64,000 bases of DNA from positions 186,001-250,000 of the forward strand of contig JAJTEW010000008.1 of the NCBI GenBank assembly GCA_021299875.1, in the 5' to 3' direction. The notes under the pieces were generated by a model. That model was not told the origin of the DNA and did no database searches. It saw nothing but the letters and a program-made list of their open reading frames with translations. Of this stretch, positions 10,882 to 21,417 are shown one piece after another (within the stretch, counting starts at the first letter, position 1; every line of letters begins with the position of its first letter). The DNA is from Comamonadaceae bacterium. Lineage in GTDB: Bacteria > Pseudomonadota > Gammaproteobacteria > Burkholderiales > Burkholderiaceae_C. The translations under genes and the position numbers were made by a program.

Positions 10882-13800
10882 TCAGGCCACCAATTGCGCG
10901 TGCATTTCCTGGATGGATATCACGTCCAACTGATCCATGTACTTCATGCCCTCCACAGCCGCTTCCGCGCCTGCGATGGTGGTGAAGGTGGTCACGCGGT
11001 TGAGCAAGGCCGAGGTGCGGATGTGGCGCGAGTCTGCGATGGCATTTCGGCGCTCTTCGACCGTGTTGATGACCAGCACAACTTCGTTGTTCTTGATCAT
11101 GTCCACAATGTGTGGGCGGCCTTCGGTCACCTTGTTCACCGTGGCACACGCCACGCCTGCGGCCTGAATAGCCGCAGCTGTGCCCTTGGTGGCCACCAGT
11201 TCAAAGCCCTGAGCCACCAACTGTCGGGCCACTTCGATGGCACGCACCTTGTCGTTGTTTTTCACCGAAATGAAGACCTTGCCCGAAGTCGTGCCGTCAG
11301 CTTTGGTGGGGCGTGGCAACTTGGTGCCTGCACCCAATTGGCTCTTCACAAAGGCTTCGCCAAAGGTCTTACCCACGCCCATGACTTCGCCGGTGGACTT
11401 CATCTCGGGGCCGAGGATGGTATCGACGCCCGGGAACTTCACGAACGGGAACACCGCTTCTTTCACACTGAAATATGGGGGCGTGACTTCATGGGTGATG
11501 CCTTGTGATGCCAAGGTTTGGCCAGCCATGCAACGCGCAGCCACCTTGGCCAACTGAATGCCCGTGGCTTTGGAGACATAAGGCACGGTGCGCGAAGCGC
11601 GGGGATTGACTTCGAGCACGTAGATCACGTCTTGAGCATCCACATGCTGGATGGCAAACTGCACGTTCATCAAACCCACCACGTTCAGGGCACCGGCCAT
11701 GGCGGCCGATTGACGCTTGAGTTCGTTCACGGTATCGGCTGACAAAGAGTAAGGCGGCAGCGAGCAAGCAGAGTCACCGCTGTGCACACCGGCTTGTTCG
11801 ATGTGCTCCATCACGCCACCGATGAAGGTCTTGCCTTCGGGGTCGCGCAGACAGTCCACATCGCATTCGATGGCGTCGTTCAGAAAACGGTCCAGCAGCA
11901 CAGGCGAGTCGTGCGACACCTTGACCGCTTCACGCATGTAACGCTCGAGGTCACGCTGCTCGTGCACGATTTCCATCGCGCGGCCACCCAGCACATAGCT
12001 CGGACGCACCACCAAGGGGTAGCCCAGTGCAGCAGCTTTTTCCAAGGCTTCAGACTCGGTACGGGCCGTGGCATTGGGCGGTTGACGCAGACCCAGGTCT
12101 TGCAGCAATTTCTGGAAGCGCTCACGGTCTTCGGCCGCGTCGATCATGTCGGGGCTGGTGCCAATGATGGGCACGCCTGCGGCTTCCAGGTCGAGCGCCA
12201 GCTTCAAAGGCGTTTGACCACCGTATTGGACGATGACGCCCGTAGGCTTTTCCTTGTCCACGATTTCGAGCACGTCTTCCAAAGTGACGGGCTCGAAGTA
12301 CAAACGGTCTGAGGTGTCGTAGTCGGTCGACACGGTCTCAGGGTTGCAGTTGACCATGATGGTTTCGTAACCGTCTTCGCGCATGGCCAAAGCCGCATGA
12401 ACGCAGCAATAGTCAAACTCGATGCCTTGGCCAATGCGGTTAGGGCCACCGCCCAGCACCATGATTTTCTTGTTGGTGGTGGGCTCGGCTTCGCACTCGC
12501 CGTCACCATGACCCTCGTAGCAAGAATACATGTAGGCGGTGTCGGTCGAAAACTCGGCCGCACAGGTGTCCACGCGCTTGTAAACAGGGCGAATGTTCAG
12601 GGCGTGACGACGTGCGCGCACCACATGCTCAGTCGTTTTGAGCAACTTGGCCAGACGGCGGTCCGAGAAGCCCTTCTTCTTGAGCGCTCGCAACTCGTCG
12701 GCCGTGATGGCTTCGAGTGTGGTCGTTTCGAGTTCCAGTTCGATCTTGACGATCTCTTCGATCTGCACCAAGAACCAAGGGTCAATCTTGGTCAAGGCAA
12801 ACACCTCGTCCACGCTCAAGCCCATGGCAAAGGCATCGCCCACATACCAGATGCGCTCGGGGCCGGGCTCGCCCAGCTCTTTTTCCAGCACTTCGCGGTC
12901 TTGGGTTTTTTCGTTCATGCCGTCCACGCCGACTTCCAGCCCACGCAGGGCTTTTTGGAAGGACTCTTGGAATGTCCGGCCCATGGCCATGACCTCGCCC
13001 ACCGATTTCATCTGGGTGGTCAAACGGCTGTCGGCCGTAGGGAATTTTTCAAACGCAAAACGAGGTATCTTGGTGACCACGTAATCGATCGAGGGTTCGA
13101 ACGATGCCGGAGTGGCACCGCCCGTGATGTCATTGCGCAATTCGTCGAGGGTGTAGCCCACAGCCAACTTGGCCGCCACTTTGGCTATCGGAAAACCCGT
13201 GGCTTTGGACGCCAAGGCCGATGAGCGCGACACGCGGGGATTCATCTCGATGACGACCATGCGGCCATCTTTGGGATTGATCGAAAACTGCACGTTGGAG
13301 CCGCCCGTGTCCACACCGATTTCACGCAACACGGCCAAAGAGGCGTTGCGCAGAATCTGGTATTCCTTGTCGGTCAAGGTTTGTGCAGGGGCCACGGTGA
13401 TGGAGTCGCCGGTGTGCACACCCATGGGGTCCAGGTTTTCGATCGAGCAGACGATGATGCAGTTGTCCGCTTTGTCGCGCACCACTTCCATCTCGTACTC
13501 TTTCCACCCAAGCAAAGACTCTTCAATCAACAACTCGGTGGTGGGCGATGCCTCCAGGCCGCGTTTGCAAATGGTTTCGAACTCTTCAGGGTTGTAGGCA
13601 ATGCCGCCGCCCGTGCCACCCAAGGTAAAGCTGGGGCGAATGACGGTGGGAAAACCCAAAGTCTTTTGCACATCCCACGCCTCTTCCATGCTGTGGGCAA
13701 TTCCGGAACGCGCCGATCCCAGACCGATCTTGGTCATGGCGTCCTTGAACTTCAGACGGTCTTCGGCTTTGTCGATGGCTTCGGGCGTGGCGCCGATCAG

Positions 13801-14142
13801 TTCCACCTTGTACTTTTCGAGCACGCCGTTGTGCCACAAGTCCAGAGCGCAGTTGAGTGCTGTTTGGCCACCCATGGTGGGCAAGATGGCATCGGGACGC
13901 TCTTTGGCGATGATCTTTTCGACCGTTTGCCAGGTGATGGGCTCGATGTAGGTCACGTCGGCCGTGGCGGGGTCTGTCATGATCGTGGCAGGGTTGCTGT
14001 TGATCAAGATGACTTTGTAGCCTTCTTCGCGCAAAGCTTTACAAGCTTGCACGCCAGAGTAGTCAAACTCACAAGCCTGACCAATGATGATCGGGCCTGC
14101 GCCAATGATGAGGATGCTTTTGAGGTCGGTACGCTTTGGCAT
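10882..14142 (-). CDS. carB: Carbamoyl-phosphate synthase large subunit
   Basis: Makes carbamoyl phosphate from bicarbonate, ATP and the ammonia channelled from CarA, feeding arginine and pyrimidine synthesis. 1086 residues (E. coli 1073). Two homologous ATP-grasp halves each open with an [24 protein letters not shown] stretch (near residue 10, and [18 protein letters not shown] near residue 567); the C-terminal ~140 residues are the MGS-like allosteric domain. The ATG overlaps the carA stop in a TAATG arrangement, indicating translational coupling. Confidence 0.98.
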   Translation of the reverse strand: MPKRTDLKSILIIGAGPIIIGQACEFDYSGVQACKALREEGYKVILINSNPATIMTDPATADVTYIEPITWQTVEKIIAKERPDAILPTMGGQTALNCALDLWHNGVLEKYKVELIGATPEAIDKAEDRLKFKDAMTKIGLGSARSGIAHSMEEAWDVQKTLGFPTVIRPSFTLGGTGGGIAYNPEEFETICKRGLEASPTTELLIEESLLGWKEYEMEVVRDKADNCIIVCSIENLDPMGVHTGDSITVAPAQTLTDKEYQILRNASLAVLREIGVDTGGSNVQFSINPKDGRMVVIEMNPRVSRSSALASKATGFPIAKVAAKLAVGYTLDELRNDITGGATPASFEPSIDYVVTKIPRFAFEKFPTADSRLTTQMKSVGEVMAMGRTFQESFQKALRGLEVGVDGMNEKTQDREVLEKELGEPGPERIWYVGDAFAMGLSVDEVFALTKIDPWFLVQIEEIVKIELELETTTLEAITADELRALKKKGFSDRRLAKLLKTTEHVVRARRHALNIRPVYKRVDTCAAEFSTDTAYMYSCYEGHGDGECEAEPTTNKKIMVLGGGPNRIGQGIEFDYCCVHAALAMREDGYETIMVNCNPETVSTDYDTSDRLYFEPVTLEDVLEIVDKEKPTGVIVQYGGQTPLKLALDLEAAGVPIIGTSPDMIDAAEDRERFQKLLQDLGLRQPPNATARTESEALEKAAALGYPLVVRPSYVLGGRAMEIVHEQRDLERYMREAVKVSHDSPVLLDRFLNDAIECDVDCLRDPEGKTFIGGVMEHIEQAGVHSGDSACSLPPYSLSADTVNELKRQSAAMAGALNVVGLMNVQFAIQHVDAQDVIYVLEVNPRASRTVPYVSKATGIQLAKVAARCMAGQTLASQGITHEVTPPYFSVKEAVFPFVKFPGVDTILGPEMKSTGEVMGVGKTFGEAFVKSQLGAGTKLPRPTKADGTTSGKVFISVKNNDKVRAIEVARQLVAQGFELVATKGTAAAIQAAGVACATVNKVTEGRPHIVDMIKNNEVVLVINTVEERRNAIADSRHIRTSALLNRVTTFTTIAGAEAAVEGMKYMDQLDVISIQEMHAQLVA

Positions 14143-15305
14143 TATGTTGTCTCCATCAAGTTGATGAAGCGGTCAAAGAGGTAAGCAATGTCGTGTGGGC
14201 CAGGCGATGCCTCGGGGTGACCTTGGAAGCAAAATGCGGGCTTGTCGGTGCGGGCCAAGCCCTGGAGGGTGCCGTCAAACAAAGACACGTGGGTAGCGCG
14301 CAAGTTGGCGGGCAATGATTTCTCGTCTACAGCAAAACCATGGTTCTGGCTGGTGATGGACACGCGACCGGAATCCAAGTCCTTGACCGGGTGGTTGGCG
14401 CCGTGGTGGCCAAACTTCATCTTGAAGGTCTTGGCGCCACTGGCCAAAGCCATGATCTGGTGGCCCAAACAAATGCCAAATGTGGGGATGCCAGTTTCAA
14501 TCAACTCGGCCGCCGCCGCAATCGCGTAGTCACAAGGCTGTGGGTCGCCAGGGCCATTGGACAAGAAGATGCCATCGGGCTGGTGCTTGAGCACGTCAGC
14601 CGCAGGGGTCTTGGCGGGCACCACAGTGACTTTGCAGCCGCGCTCGGCCAGCATGCGCAAGATGTTTTTCTTGACGCCAAAATCGTATGCAACCACATGG
14701 AACTTGGGTGCTGTCAAATTGCCGTAGCCTTCGCCCAATGCCCACTCGGTTTGTGTCCACTCGTACGACTTTGAGACAGTGACTTTTTGTGCCAAATCGA
14801 GGCCGGCCATGTGGGGCGCGCCCTTGGCGGCTGTCACCGCTTGGTCAATCAACGCTTGTGTGACTTCTTGGCCTTTGGCCAAACCCACGATGGCGCCGTT
14901 TTGAGCACCCTTGGTGCGCAGAATGCGGGTCAATTGGCGGGTGTCGATGTTGGCGATGGCCACTGTACCGGCGTCAACCAAGTAAGACGACAGTGTTTGG
15001 TTAGAGCGGAAGTTGCTCGCGATCAGAGGTAGATCTTTGATGATCAAACCAGCGGCATGGACTTGATCGGCTTCGATGTCTTCCGTGTTGACGCCATAGT
15101 TGCCGATGTGCGGATATGTCAAGGTGACGATCTGCTGGCAGTAACTGGGGTCGGTGAGGATTTCCTGGTAGCCGGTGAGTGAGGTGTTGAACACCACTTC
15201 GCCGACTGTGGAGCCGGTGGCTCCAATCGAGTTGCCGATAAAGACCGTGCCGTCTGCGAGCGCCAAGATGGCGGGCGGGAAGGTTCCCTGAAGAGACAAA
15301 AGCAC
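14142..15305 (-). CDS. carA: Carbamoyl-phosphate synthase small subunit
   Basis: Glutamine amidotransferase subunit. About 387 residues. The class I GATase triad is visible: Cys in [15 protein letters not shown], and His/Glu in [12 protein letters not shown] chose the GTG giving (M)[18 protein letters not shown], which has GGAG at the right spacing and matches the usual family N-terminus. The longer frame uses a GTG 12 codons upstream with no good ribosome-binding site. Confidence 0.96.
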   Translation of the reverse strand: MLLSLQGTFPPAILALADGTVFIGNSIGATGSTVGEVVFNTSLTGYQEILTDPSYCQQIVTLTYPHIGNYGVNTEDIEADQVHAAGLIIKDLPLIASNFRSNQTLSSYLVDAGTVAIANIDTRQLTRILRTKGAQNGAIVGLAKGQEVTQALIDQAVTAAKGAPHMAGLDLAQKVTVSKSYEWTQTEWALGEGYGNLTAPKFHVVAYDFGVKKNILRMLAERGCKVTVVPAKTPAADVLKHQPDGIFLSNGPGDPQPCDYAIAAAAELIETGIPTFGICLGHQIMALASGAKTFKMKFGHHGANHPVKDLDSGRVSITSQNHGFAVDEKSLPANLRATHVSLFDGTLQGLARTDKPAFCFQGHPEASPGPHDIAYLFDRFINLMETT

Positions 15306-15433
15306 TGGGTTCTCCGGAATAGTTCGGGTACGCCTCAGCACTCACCAGAGATCGGATCTCTTTTTTGGCTGCTTGTTCGAGGATGGGGCCTGGGATAGAC
15401 TGTGGCGTACAGGTTGATGCGAGAAAGCCCACT

Positions 15434-15439
15434 ATTGTA
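15434..15439 (-). promoter_or_regulatory. Possible -10 element for carA
   Basis: TACAAT on the minus strand, about 130 bases upstream of the chosen carA start, in the gap between the methyltransferase gene and carA. I could not find a convincing -35 at standard spacing, so this is tentative. It implies a leader of over 100 bases for carAB. Confidence 0.3.
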
Positions 15440-15505
15440 GCCGAGTCCTCATTGAAAACCCTGACAGGTTTAACCTCAAAGTCGGCCTCATAAACGACAA
15501 AAGCA

Positions 15506-16279
15506 TCACAAAACTGCCGTTGCGCTGGCATGCAGACAAATCGCTGCAGCCGTGGCCACATTCAAAGACTCTTCGCCACCTGGCTGGGCAATGCGCACCT
15601 GGTGCTTGGCCATAGCGGCCAAGGAATCACTCACCCCCTGCCCTTCGTGCCCGAAGACCCATGCACACAAGGAAGGCAGGTCTCCGCGCCGCAGCATTTC
15701 ATGCAAAAAAGGTCCTTGGTGCACATGGGTGGTCAATACGGGCACTTGCAGAGCAGCCACTTCGGCGTCAGTGACCGACTCCACCAGTTTCAAACCAAAA
15801 TGCGCGCCCATACCAGCTCGAAGCACTTTGGGGGACCACAAGGCCGCAGTCCCCTTGAGGGCCAATATTTGCCGGTAACCGAATGCCGAGGCGCAACGCA
15901 AAATGGCTCCCACGTTGCCTGCATCTTGCAATCGGTCCAGCACCACTGTGGCCACATCGGGCAAGACCTGTTTTTCTGCTGCCCAAGACACCACAAAGCC
16001 CATGCGGGCCGGCGACTCCAAGCCGCTCAAACTGGCAAACAAGGGATCGGGTACGACAAACACTTTGTCTGTGAACCCAGTCCATTGAGGGCCCTGCTCT
16101 AACCAAAAAGACTCTGCCAGCACAAGCTGCAAGGGCCGCACGCCACGCTCTGCCGCTGCGCGGCACAGATGATCGCCCTCCAACCAAAACTGGCCGGCTT
16201 TTCGGTAAGCGGTGCTGTCTTGGGCCAATCGACGCCAAGCTTTGAATTGGGGGTTGTCTCGCGAGGTGATCAATTGCAC
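15506..16279 (-). CDS. TrmH-family (SpoU) RNA 2'-O-methyltransferase
   Basis: SPOUT-fold RNA methyltransferase of 257 residues. An N-terminal substrate-binding domain starts [15 protein letters not shown]. The three SpoU motifs follow: [26 protein letters not shown] and [18 protein letters not shown], forming the knotted SAM site. The target (tRNA or 23S rRNA) cannot be told from the sequence; it resembles the RNA methyltransferases often found beside rnhB in Burkholderiales. Its start overlaps the end of rnhB by 10 bases, making it the last gene of the lpx operon. Confidence 0.92.
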   Translation of the reverse strand: MQLITSRDNPQFKAWRRLAQDSTAYRKAGQFWLEGDHLCRAAAERGVRPLQLVLAESFWLEQGPQWTGFTDKVFVVPDPLFASLSGLESPARMGFVVSWAAEKQVLPDVATVVLDRLQDAGNVGAILRCASAFGYRQILALKGTAALWSPKVLRAGMGAHFGLKLVESVTDAEVAALQVPVLTTHVHQGPFLHEMLRRGDLPSLCAWVFGHEGQGVSDSLAAMAKHQVRIAQPGGEESLNVATAAAICLHASATAVL

Positions 16280-16893
16280 CGTTCACTCCTGGCCACGGGG
16301 GCAAACGTCATCCTGTGGCAATCTGACGGGCCATGCGCTTGCAAAGCCGCCAGGTGTTGGGCTGTGCCGTAGCCCTTGTGCTGGTCAAACCCATAAACCG
16401 GATAGCGCCGATGCATCTCTTGGCACAAACGGTCGCGGTGGACCTTGGCCAAAATGGAGGCGGCCGAAATTGCGGGCACCAAAGCGTCGCCCTGAACGAT
16501 GGCTTCTGCCCGAATGGACAAGGTGGGCAAGCGATTGCCATCGACCAGCACCAACTTTGGGGGCAGACGCAAAGCCTCTGTGGCTCGCTTCATGGCCAGC
16601 AAGGTGGCTTGCAAGATGTTGATTTGGTCAATTTCCTGCACGCTCGCCTCGGCAATGGCGAAACACAGCGCACGCGCCCGGATCTCATCAAACAGGGCAT
16701 CGCGACGTTTGGCTGTGAGTTTTTTGGAGTCATTCAGTCCGCGAATCGGGTTCAGATCGTCGAGGATCACAGCCGCTGCGACCACCGGGCCAGCCAGAGG
16801 ACCGCGCCCGGCTTCGTCCACCCCGGCCACCAAGCCATGGGTCTCCCAGTTCAAGCTTGTTTGCTCAAGTTGCAAGGACTTTTTGGATCGCAT
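16270..16893 (-). CDS. rnhB: Ribonuclease HII
   Basis: Removes ribonucleotides and RNA from RNA-DNA hybrids. About 207 residues. The type-2 RNase H signature [20 protein letters not shown] contains the catalytic Asp/Glu; [18 protein letters not shown] and VDGNRLP follow. The start chosen ([11 protein letters not shown]) overlaps the end of lpxB by 29 bases, consistent with a compact operon. The longer frame in this register is just the lpxB gene read out of frame. Confidence 0.95.
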   Translation of the reverse strand: MRSKKSLQLEQTSLNWETHGLVAGVDEAGRGPLAGPVVAAAVILDDLNPIRGLNDSKKLTAKRRDALFDEIRARALCFAIAEASVQEIDQINILQATLLAMKRATEALRLPPKLVLVDGNRLPTLSIRAEAIVQGDALVPAISAASILAKVHRDRLCQEMHRRYPVYGFDQHKGYGTAQHLAALQAHGPSDCHRMTFAPVARSERCN

Positions 16894-18037
16894 GACTGGC
16901 CAGCGTCGGCATGTCCTGACGCAGTTGAAGGTGCAGATCAGCAAAACGCTGCTGGATTTTGACCACCGCCGCTGGATCGTCCAGCCAACGCAAAACAGCC
17001 TGGGCCAATGCTTGGGGCTGGACCTGCTCTTGCAAAAACTCGGGCACCAAGCCTTCGTTGCACAAAATATTGGGCAATCCAATCCAGGGCAACAAACGCT
17101 TGCGATTGGCAATTTGCCAAGACAGCCATTGCATTTTGTAGGCAATGACCATGGGACGTTTGTGCAAAGCGGTCTCCAGGGTGGCCGTGCCACTGGCCAC
17201 CAAGGCCACATCACAAGCCGCTTGCACTTCGTGTGAACGGCCCATCACCAAGTGCACATGCGCCTGCATGCCGGCCTGGGCGATGGCCGCTTCGACCATG
17301 GGCTTCAGAGGCGCGTGGGTAGGCAGCACAAACTGCAAATCGGGTCTTTGTGCATGCAGGAGCCGAGCCGCTTCCAGAAAAGGCAAGGCAAGACTTTTCA
17401 CCTCGGAAGGTCTGCTACCCGGCAGCAAGGCCACGATCGTGGCCTTTGCAGACAAGCCCAAGGCTTGACGCGCTTGCAAGCGATCAGGCACCAGTGCAAT
17501 CACATCGGCCACCGGGTGGCCAACGAAGGTGGCCTCAATCCCGTGTTGGGCCAACAACTGCGGCTCAAATGGGTAAATGCACAGGACATGGTCCACGCTG
17601 TCGCGGATTTTTTGGACCCGCTCTGGACGCCAGGCCCAAATGGAGGGACACACCAGCTGAACCGTGGGAATGCCTTTGGTTCGCAACAGGTGCTCCACGG
17701 GCAAGTTGAAGTCGGATGCATCAACGCCCACATACAGGTCTGGGGGCGAGGCCAACAATTTCTGAATCAAAGCCTGCCTGATGCCGGTGATATGGTGGTA
17801 TCGCCAAAGCGCCTCCACCAAGCCGCGTACCGACAACTCGTCACAGGACCAGTGGGAAACAAAACCCGTCGCTTCCATTTGCGGGCCACCAATGCCGGAG
17901 GCTTTCAAGCCCGGCCAAGCGTGATGCATGCCCTGTAGCAACAGCGCCGCAAGCATGTCACCCGAACGCTCGGCCGCGACCATGCTCACACGCAAGTCTG
18001 ACGTGGCTGTGGTTGATGTTGTCCGAGCGACCGTCAT
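16865..18037 (-). CDS. lpxB: Lipid-A-disaccharide synthase
   Basis: GT19 glycosyltransferase that joins UDP-2,3-diacylglucosamine and 2,3-diacylglucosamine-1-phosphate into the lipid A disaccharide at the inner membrane. About 390 residues. The N-terminus reads [14 protein letters not shown], where the family usually has G-E-x-S-G-D, so the first Gly is Ala here. [12 protein letters not shown] and [18 protein letters not shown] are recognisable. Its ATG overlaps the upstream aminotransferase stop in TGATG, so the two are translationally coupled. If the neighbouring Gnn-like pair works as predicted, its substrates carry amide-linked chains at position 3. Confidence 0.96.
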   Translation of the reverse strand: MTVARTTSTTATSDLRVSMVAAERSGDMLAALLLQGMHHAWPGLKASGIGGPQMEATGFVSHWSCDELSVRGLVEALWRYHHITGIRQALIQKLLASPPDLYVGVDASDFNLPVEHLLRTKGIPTVQLVCPSIWAWRPERVQKIRDSVDHVLCIYPFEPQLLAQHGIEATFVGHPVADVIALVPDRLQARQALGLSAKATIVALLPGSRPSEVKSLALPFLEAARLLHAQRPDLQFVLPTHAPLKPMVEAAIAQAGMQAHVHLVMGRSHEVQAACDVALVASGTATLETALHKRPMVIAYKMQWLSWQIANRKRLLPWIGLPNILCNEGLVPEFLQEQVQPQALAQAVLRWLDDPAAVVKIQQRFADLHLQLRQDMPTLASHAIQKVLAT

Positions 18038-19137
18038 CACACTTTCAAAGCCTGGCGAATCACGCCGCACACCTCATCTATGGCTTCATTACCCAACTCA
18101 GGATAGATCGGCAAGGACAGGCAGCGCTTGGCCACCGATTCGGTCACCGGGAAACTGGCACCCGCTGAGATCGAGGCAAATACTTTTTGCTGGTGCAAAG
18201 GCACGGGGTAGTAAACGGCGCTGGCGATTTGCTGCGCGGTCAAGGCCTGCTGGATGGCTTCTCGGTCATCGGTCAGCAAGGTGTACTGGTGATAGACGTG
18301 CAGGCCCACGCCATCTTCGCAGGGCGTTTGCAAGTTCAGGAAACACAAGCCAGCGTTGTACCGCTGAGCAACGCGGCGACGCTCTTGGTTGTAATGGTCA
18401 ATCAACGGCAGCTTGGCCCGAAGCACCACGGCCTGCAGTTCATCGAGTCGGCTGTTGTAACCCACAATGTCGTGGTAATACCGCACCTTGCTGCCGTGGT
18501 TGCGCAGCATGCGCAGAGTTTGCGCCATATCGTCTGACTGCGTTGTAATCATGCCGCCGTCGCCATAGCAGCCCAAATTTTTACTGGGGAAAAAGCTGAA
18601 AGCGGCAACATCCCCCATCGCGCCAGTCTGGATGCCGCCGATGTTGGCACCAAAAGATTGAGCGCAGTCTTCCACCAATTGAAGCTGGTGTTCTTTGGCC
18701 AAGGCCATCAAAGGCGCCAAATTGGCGGGCTGTCCAAACAAATGCACCGGTAACAAGGCCTTGGTCTTGGCGGTGATGGCGCGCTGTGCCTGCGCCACGT
18801 CGATATTGAACGTGCAGGGATCAATGTCAACAAATACGGCTTTGGCCCCCACATAGGCAATGGCCTCTGCGGTGGCAATGAATGTGAAAGGCGTGGTGAT
18901 CACTTCGTCGCCAGGCCCAATGCCCGCAGCCAACAAGGCCAGGTGCAATGCATCGGTGCCGTTGGCGCAAGTGATGGCGTGGGCCACGCCCAAGTAATCG
19001 GCTGCCTCTTTTTCAAAGGCTTGAACATTGGGGCCCAAAATGAATTGAGCAGCATTCAGGGCGCTCAAAAAAGCGGGTTCCAGCTGAGGCTGGAGATCGC
19101 GGTATTGCGCGACCAGATCGACCATAGGGATGGGCAT
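18037..19137 (-). CDS. gnnB: DegT/DnrJ/EryC1/StrS aminotransferase, predicted UDP-GlcNAc 3-transaminase (GnnB-like)
   Basis: PLP-dependent sugar nucleotide aminotransferase of 366 residues. Motifs are CANGTDALHLALLAAGIGPGD, VEDCAQSFGA and the PLP Lys in FFPSKNLGCYGDGG (near residue 183). It starts MPIPMVDLVAQY with AAGGA upstream. Family knowledge: DegT enzymes aminate 3- or 4-keto sugar nucleotides. Inference: because it is wedged between lpxA and lpxB beside a Gfo/Idh/MocA oxidoreductase, it most likely aminates UDP-3-keto-GlcNAc to UDP-GlcNAc3N, as GnnB does in Acidithiobacillus ferrooxidans. The main alternative is a WbpE/WlbC-type enzyme for UDP-3-keto-GlcNAc uronate in O-antigen synthesis; no other O-antigen genes are nearby. 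The DegT family call is near certain, the substrate is not. Confidence 0.75.
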   Translation of the reverse strand: MPIPMVDLVAQYRDLQPQLEPAFLSALNAAQFILGPNVQAFEKEAADYLGVAHAITCANGTDALHLALLAAGIGPGDEVITTPFTFIATAEAIAYVGAKAVFVDIDPCTFNIDVAQAQRAITAKTKALLPVHLFGQPANLAPLMALAKEHQLQLVEDCAQSFGANIGGIQTGAMGDVAAFSFFPSKNLGCYGDGGMITTQSDDMAQTLRMLRNHGSKVRYYHDIVGYNSRLDELQAVVLRAKLPLIDHYNQERRRVAQRYNAGLCFLNLQTPCEDGVGLHVYHQYTLLTDDREAIQQALTAQQIASAVYYPVPLHQQKVFASISAGASFPVTESVAKRCLSLPIYPELGNEAIDEVCGVIRQALKV

Positions 19138-19162
19138 GGTGGTCCTTTTAATTGTTCAGAAA

Positions 19163-20104
19163 TCAGGAAATCAGCCGGGTGGCTTCGGTGATGCGTTGAA
19201 CGGCTTCCAACGCTCGGCGTCCGGCCTCACCACTCACCTTGGGCGGATGACCCTCTCGAATGCTCTCGACAAAGTTGAGGATTTCGGAAAACAAGGGATC
19301 AGCCTCGCCAAACGACTGTGCATGCCGTTCGATGGCCTGCTCGGGATCGGCCAAGGGGGGGCTGGCACCACGGTAAGTGGTCAATGTGCGGGCCTGAAAG
19401 TCCAAAGAGTGGCAGGCCTGACTTTGAAACACGCGCATTTTGCGCTCACTCTTGGCACTCACGCGGCTGGCGGTTACGTTGGCCACACAACCGTTGGCAA
19501 AGCGGATGCGGGCATTGGCAATGTCAATGTCAGATGTCAGCACCCGCGCTCCAGAACACTCCACACTTTCCAGCTCGCTGTCGACCAGCGACAAAATCAA
19601 ATCCACATCATGGATCATCAAATCCAACAACACACTCACGTCGGTGGCGCGTGGCTTGAACGGGGCCAAGCGAGAGCTGTCTATGAATCGGGGGTTGGAC
19701 AACAAGGGCTCCAGCGCCAAAGCGGCCGGATTGAAGCGCTCCAAATGACCTACCGCCAGCATGCACCTGTTTTCTTTGGCCAGGCGGATCAAGGCATCGG
19801 CCTGCTCCAAGGTGGTGGTCATCGGCTTTTCAACCAAGACATGAACGCCCGCACGCAGAAATTCAGCACACACCTCGTAGTGACCTTGTGTGGGCACCAC
19901 GACGGAAACTGCATCGACCTGACCGATTAAGGACTTGTAATCTGTCAGTGCCGCACAGCCCAAAGGCCCGGCGACAGCATCGGCCTGATTCTGCCGACTG
20001 TCCACGACCGCGACGAGCTGACACTCAGGAATTTTGGCGTACTTTTGAGCATGAAATTTGCCCAGATAACCAACGCCAATGACGGCGCAACGCAACAGGG
20101 CCAC
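19163..20104 (-). CDS. gnnA: Gfo/Idh/MocA oxidoreductase, predicted UDP-GlcNAc 3-dehydrogenase (GnnA-like)
   Basis: NAD(P)-dependent sugar dehydrogenase of 313 residues. The N-terminal Rossmann fold has GVGYLG at residues 10-15; HVLVEKPMTTT (near 93) holds the family Glu-Lys-Pro; GHLERFNPAAL (near 117) is a form I associate with lpx-operon Gfo proteins. The start is GTG behind a strong AAAGGAGG five bases upstream; there is no ATG alternative. Expected reaction: oxidise the 3-OH of UDP-GlcNAc to a ketone for the next gene's aminotransferase. Position between lpxA and the aminotransferase supports this. Alternatives are WbpB/WlbA-type dehydrogenases for UDP-GlcNAc uronate. Confidence 0.75.
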   Translation of the reverse strand: MALLRCAVIGVGYLGKFHAQKYAKIPECQLVAVVDSRQNQADAVAGPLGCAALTDYKSLIGQVDAVSVVVPTQGHYEVCAEFLRAGVHVLVEKPMTTTLEQADALIRLAKENRCMLAVGHLERFNPAALALEPLLSNPRFIDSSRLAPFKPRATDVSVLLDLMIHDVDLILSLVDSELESVECSGARVLTSDIDIANARIRFANGCVANVTASRVSAKSERKMRVFQSQACHSLDFQARTLTTYRGASPPLADPEQAIERHAQSFGEADPLFSEILNFVESIREGHPPKVSGEAGRRALEAVQRITEATRLIS

Positions 20105-20153
20105 AGGGCCCTCCTTTCATGCTCGGACCAGGAAAGACCAGGCCCTTGGGTTT

Positions 20154-20969
20154 TCAATCGACCGAGCGGCGACGCGAGCGCACAATGCCCACTTTGGGCG
20201 AAACGCCCGACAAAAAGTCCAACATCATGTCCACATCGGCCCGAACTTCGGGTTTGGCCTTGGCGATTTGCAAAATGCGTTCTTTAGAGGCCTCGAGAGT
20301 CAGGTTTTCTCGGTACAGGGCTTTGTACATGGCCCGCACAGCAGCGATTCGGGCAGGCGAATAACCGCGCCGACGCAATCCTTCGGCGTTCACGGTGCGC
20401 GCAGAAGCCGGCTGGCCTTCACACGTCACATAAGGCGGGAGATCGGCAAACAGCAAAGTGCACATGGCCGTGAAGCTGTGCGCCCCCAAGCGCAAGAACT
20501 GGCGCACCACCGTGAAGCCGCCCAGGATGACCCAGTCGCCCACCACCACATGACCCGCCAATTGCGAGTTGTTGGCAAAAATCGTGTGGCTGCCAATTTG
20601 ACAATCGTGCGCCAAATGGACATAAGCCATGAACAGGTTGTCATCACCCACTTGGGTCACCCCACCACCGTTGACGGTGCCGGCATTGAAGGTGCAAAAC
20701 TCCCGGATGGTGTTGCCGTTGCCGATCAGCAGTCGCGTCGGCTCACCCGCATATTTTTTGTCCTGCGGCGCAGCGCCCAAGGAGTTGTAGCTGTGGATGT
20801 GGTTGTTCTGTCCAATGGTGGTATGGCCTTCGATCGTGCAATGCGAGCCCACAGACGAACCCGCGCCGATCACCACATTCGGACCGATGATCGTGTAGGG
20901 ACCTACGGTGACAGATGCGTCAAGCTGAGCGGCCTTATCGACCAAAGCGGTAAAGTGAATTGTCGCCAT
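20154..20969 (-). CDS. lpxA: UDP-GlcNAc-type acyltransferase LpxA, probably selective for the 3-amino substrate
   Basis: First acyltransferase of lipid A synthesis, a cytosolic left-handed beta-helix trimer. 271 residues with hexapeptide repeats. The catalytic His is conserved (VHLAHDC, His121, E. coli His125), as are QDKKYAGEPTR and the GHVVVG turn. Aligning by eye, three positions differ: E. coli His99 is Asn95 (CTFNAGT), His160 is Arg156 (VVRQFLRLGAH), and the acyl-length ruler Gly173 is Met169. Met at this position is what makes Pseudomonas aeruginosa LpxA use 10-carbon chains, so 3-hydroxydecanoyl-ACP is the likely donor. The changed polar residues fit the neighbouring GnnA/GnnB-like genes and an amine acceptor, which is inference. 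It starts six bases after the fabZ stop. Confidence 0.93.
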   Translation of the reverse strand: MATIHFTALVDKAAQLDASVTVGPYTIIGPNVVIGAGSSVGSHCTIEGHTTIGQNNHIHSYNSLGAAPQDKKYAGEPTRLLIGNGNTIREFCTFNAGTVNGGGVTQVGDDNLFMAYVHLAHDCQIGSHTIFANNSQLAGHVVVGDWVILGGFTVVRQFLRLGAHSFTAMCTLLFADLPPYVTCEGQPASARTVNAEGLRRRGYSPARIAAVRAMYKALYRENLTLEASKERILQIAKAKPEVRADVDMMLDFLSGVSPKVGIVRSRRRSVD

Positions 20970-20975
20970 AGTTCC

Positions 20976-21416
20976 TCACGAAATTTTACGCATCGTGCAC
21001 ATCAACTCTGCCTCACAAGCCAGTTCGTCACCCACTTTGGCTTGGGCTTTGAACTTGAAGATGCCAGCTTTCATGCGATCCAGATGCACCTCCAGAATCA
21101 ACTGATCCCCGGGCTCCACGGGGCGTTTGAAACGCGCACCATCAATGCCTGCAAAGTAATACACCGTGTTCTCGTCTGGGGCGGCATCCAAAGTATCAAA
21201 AGACAACAAAGCGGCAGCTTGGGCCAAGGCCTCCAGCATCAACACCCCCGGCATCACCGGCCGATGCGGGAAATGACCCGTGAAAAATGGCTCGTTGATG
21301 GTCACATTTTTCAAAGCCTTGATTCGTACGCCTTTCTCAATTTCCAACACACGGTCAACCAACAAGAACGGGTAGCGGTGGGGCAGCTGTTTTAAAATTT
21401 TGTGAATGTCCATCAT
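20976..21416 (-). CDS. fabZ: 3-hydroxyacyl-ACP dehydratase FabZ
   Basis: Hot-dog-fold dehydratase of fatty acid elongation. It competes with LpxA/LpxD for 3-hydroxyacyl-ACP, which explains its place in the operon. 146 residues. The catalytic His48 lies in [20 protein letters not shown], with the paired acid Glu in LEALAQ. It follows lpxD with one base between the genes. Two adjacent ATG codons begin the gene. Confidence 0.97.
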   Translation of the reverse strand: MMDIHKILKQLPHRYPFLLVDRVLEIEKGVRIKALKNVTINEPFFTGHFPHRPVMPGVLMLEALAQAAALLSFDTLDAAPDENTVYYFAGIDGARFKRPVEPGDQLILEVHLDRMKAGIFKFKAQAKVGDELACEAELMCTMRKIS

Positions 21417-21417
21417 G

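Noticed and set aside
16270..17214. 314-residue version of rnhB
   Set aside because: The first ~107 residues are lpxB read out of frame; the RNase HII family start is at MRSKKS.
18037..20104. The oxidoreductase/aminotransferase pair as an O-antigen island
   Set aside because: No glycosyltransferase, flippase or other O-antigen gene is nearby, and both genes are tightly embedded in the lpx operon; kept only as an alternative.
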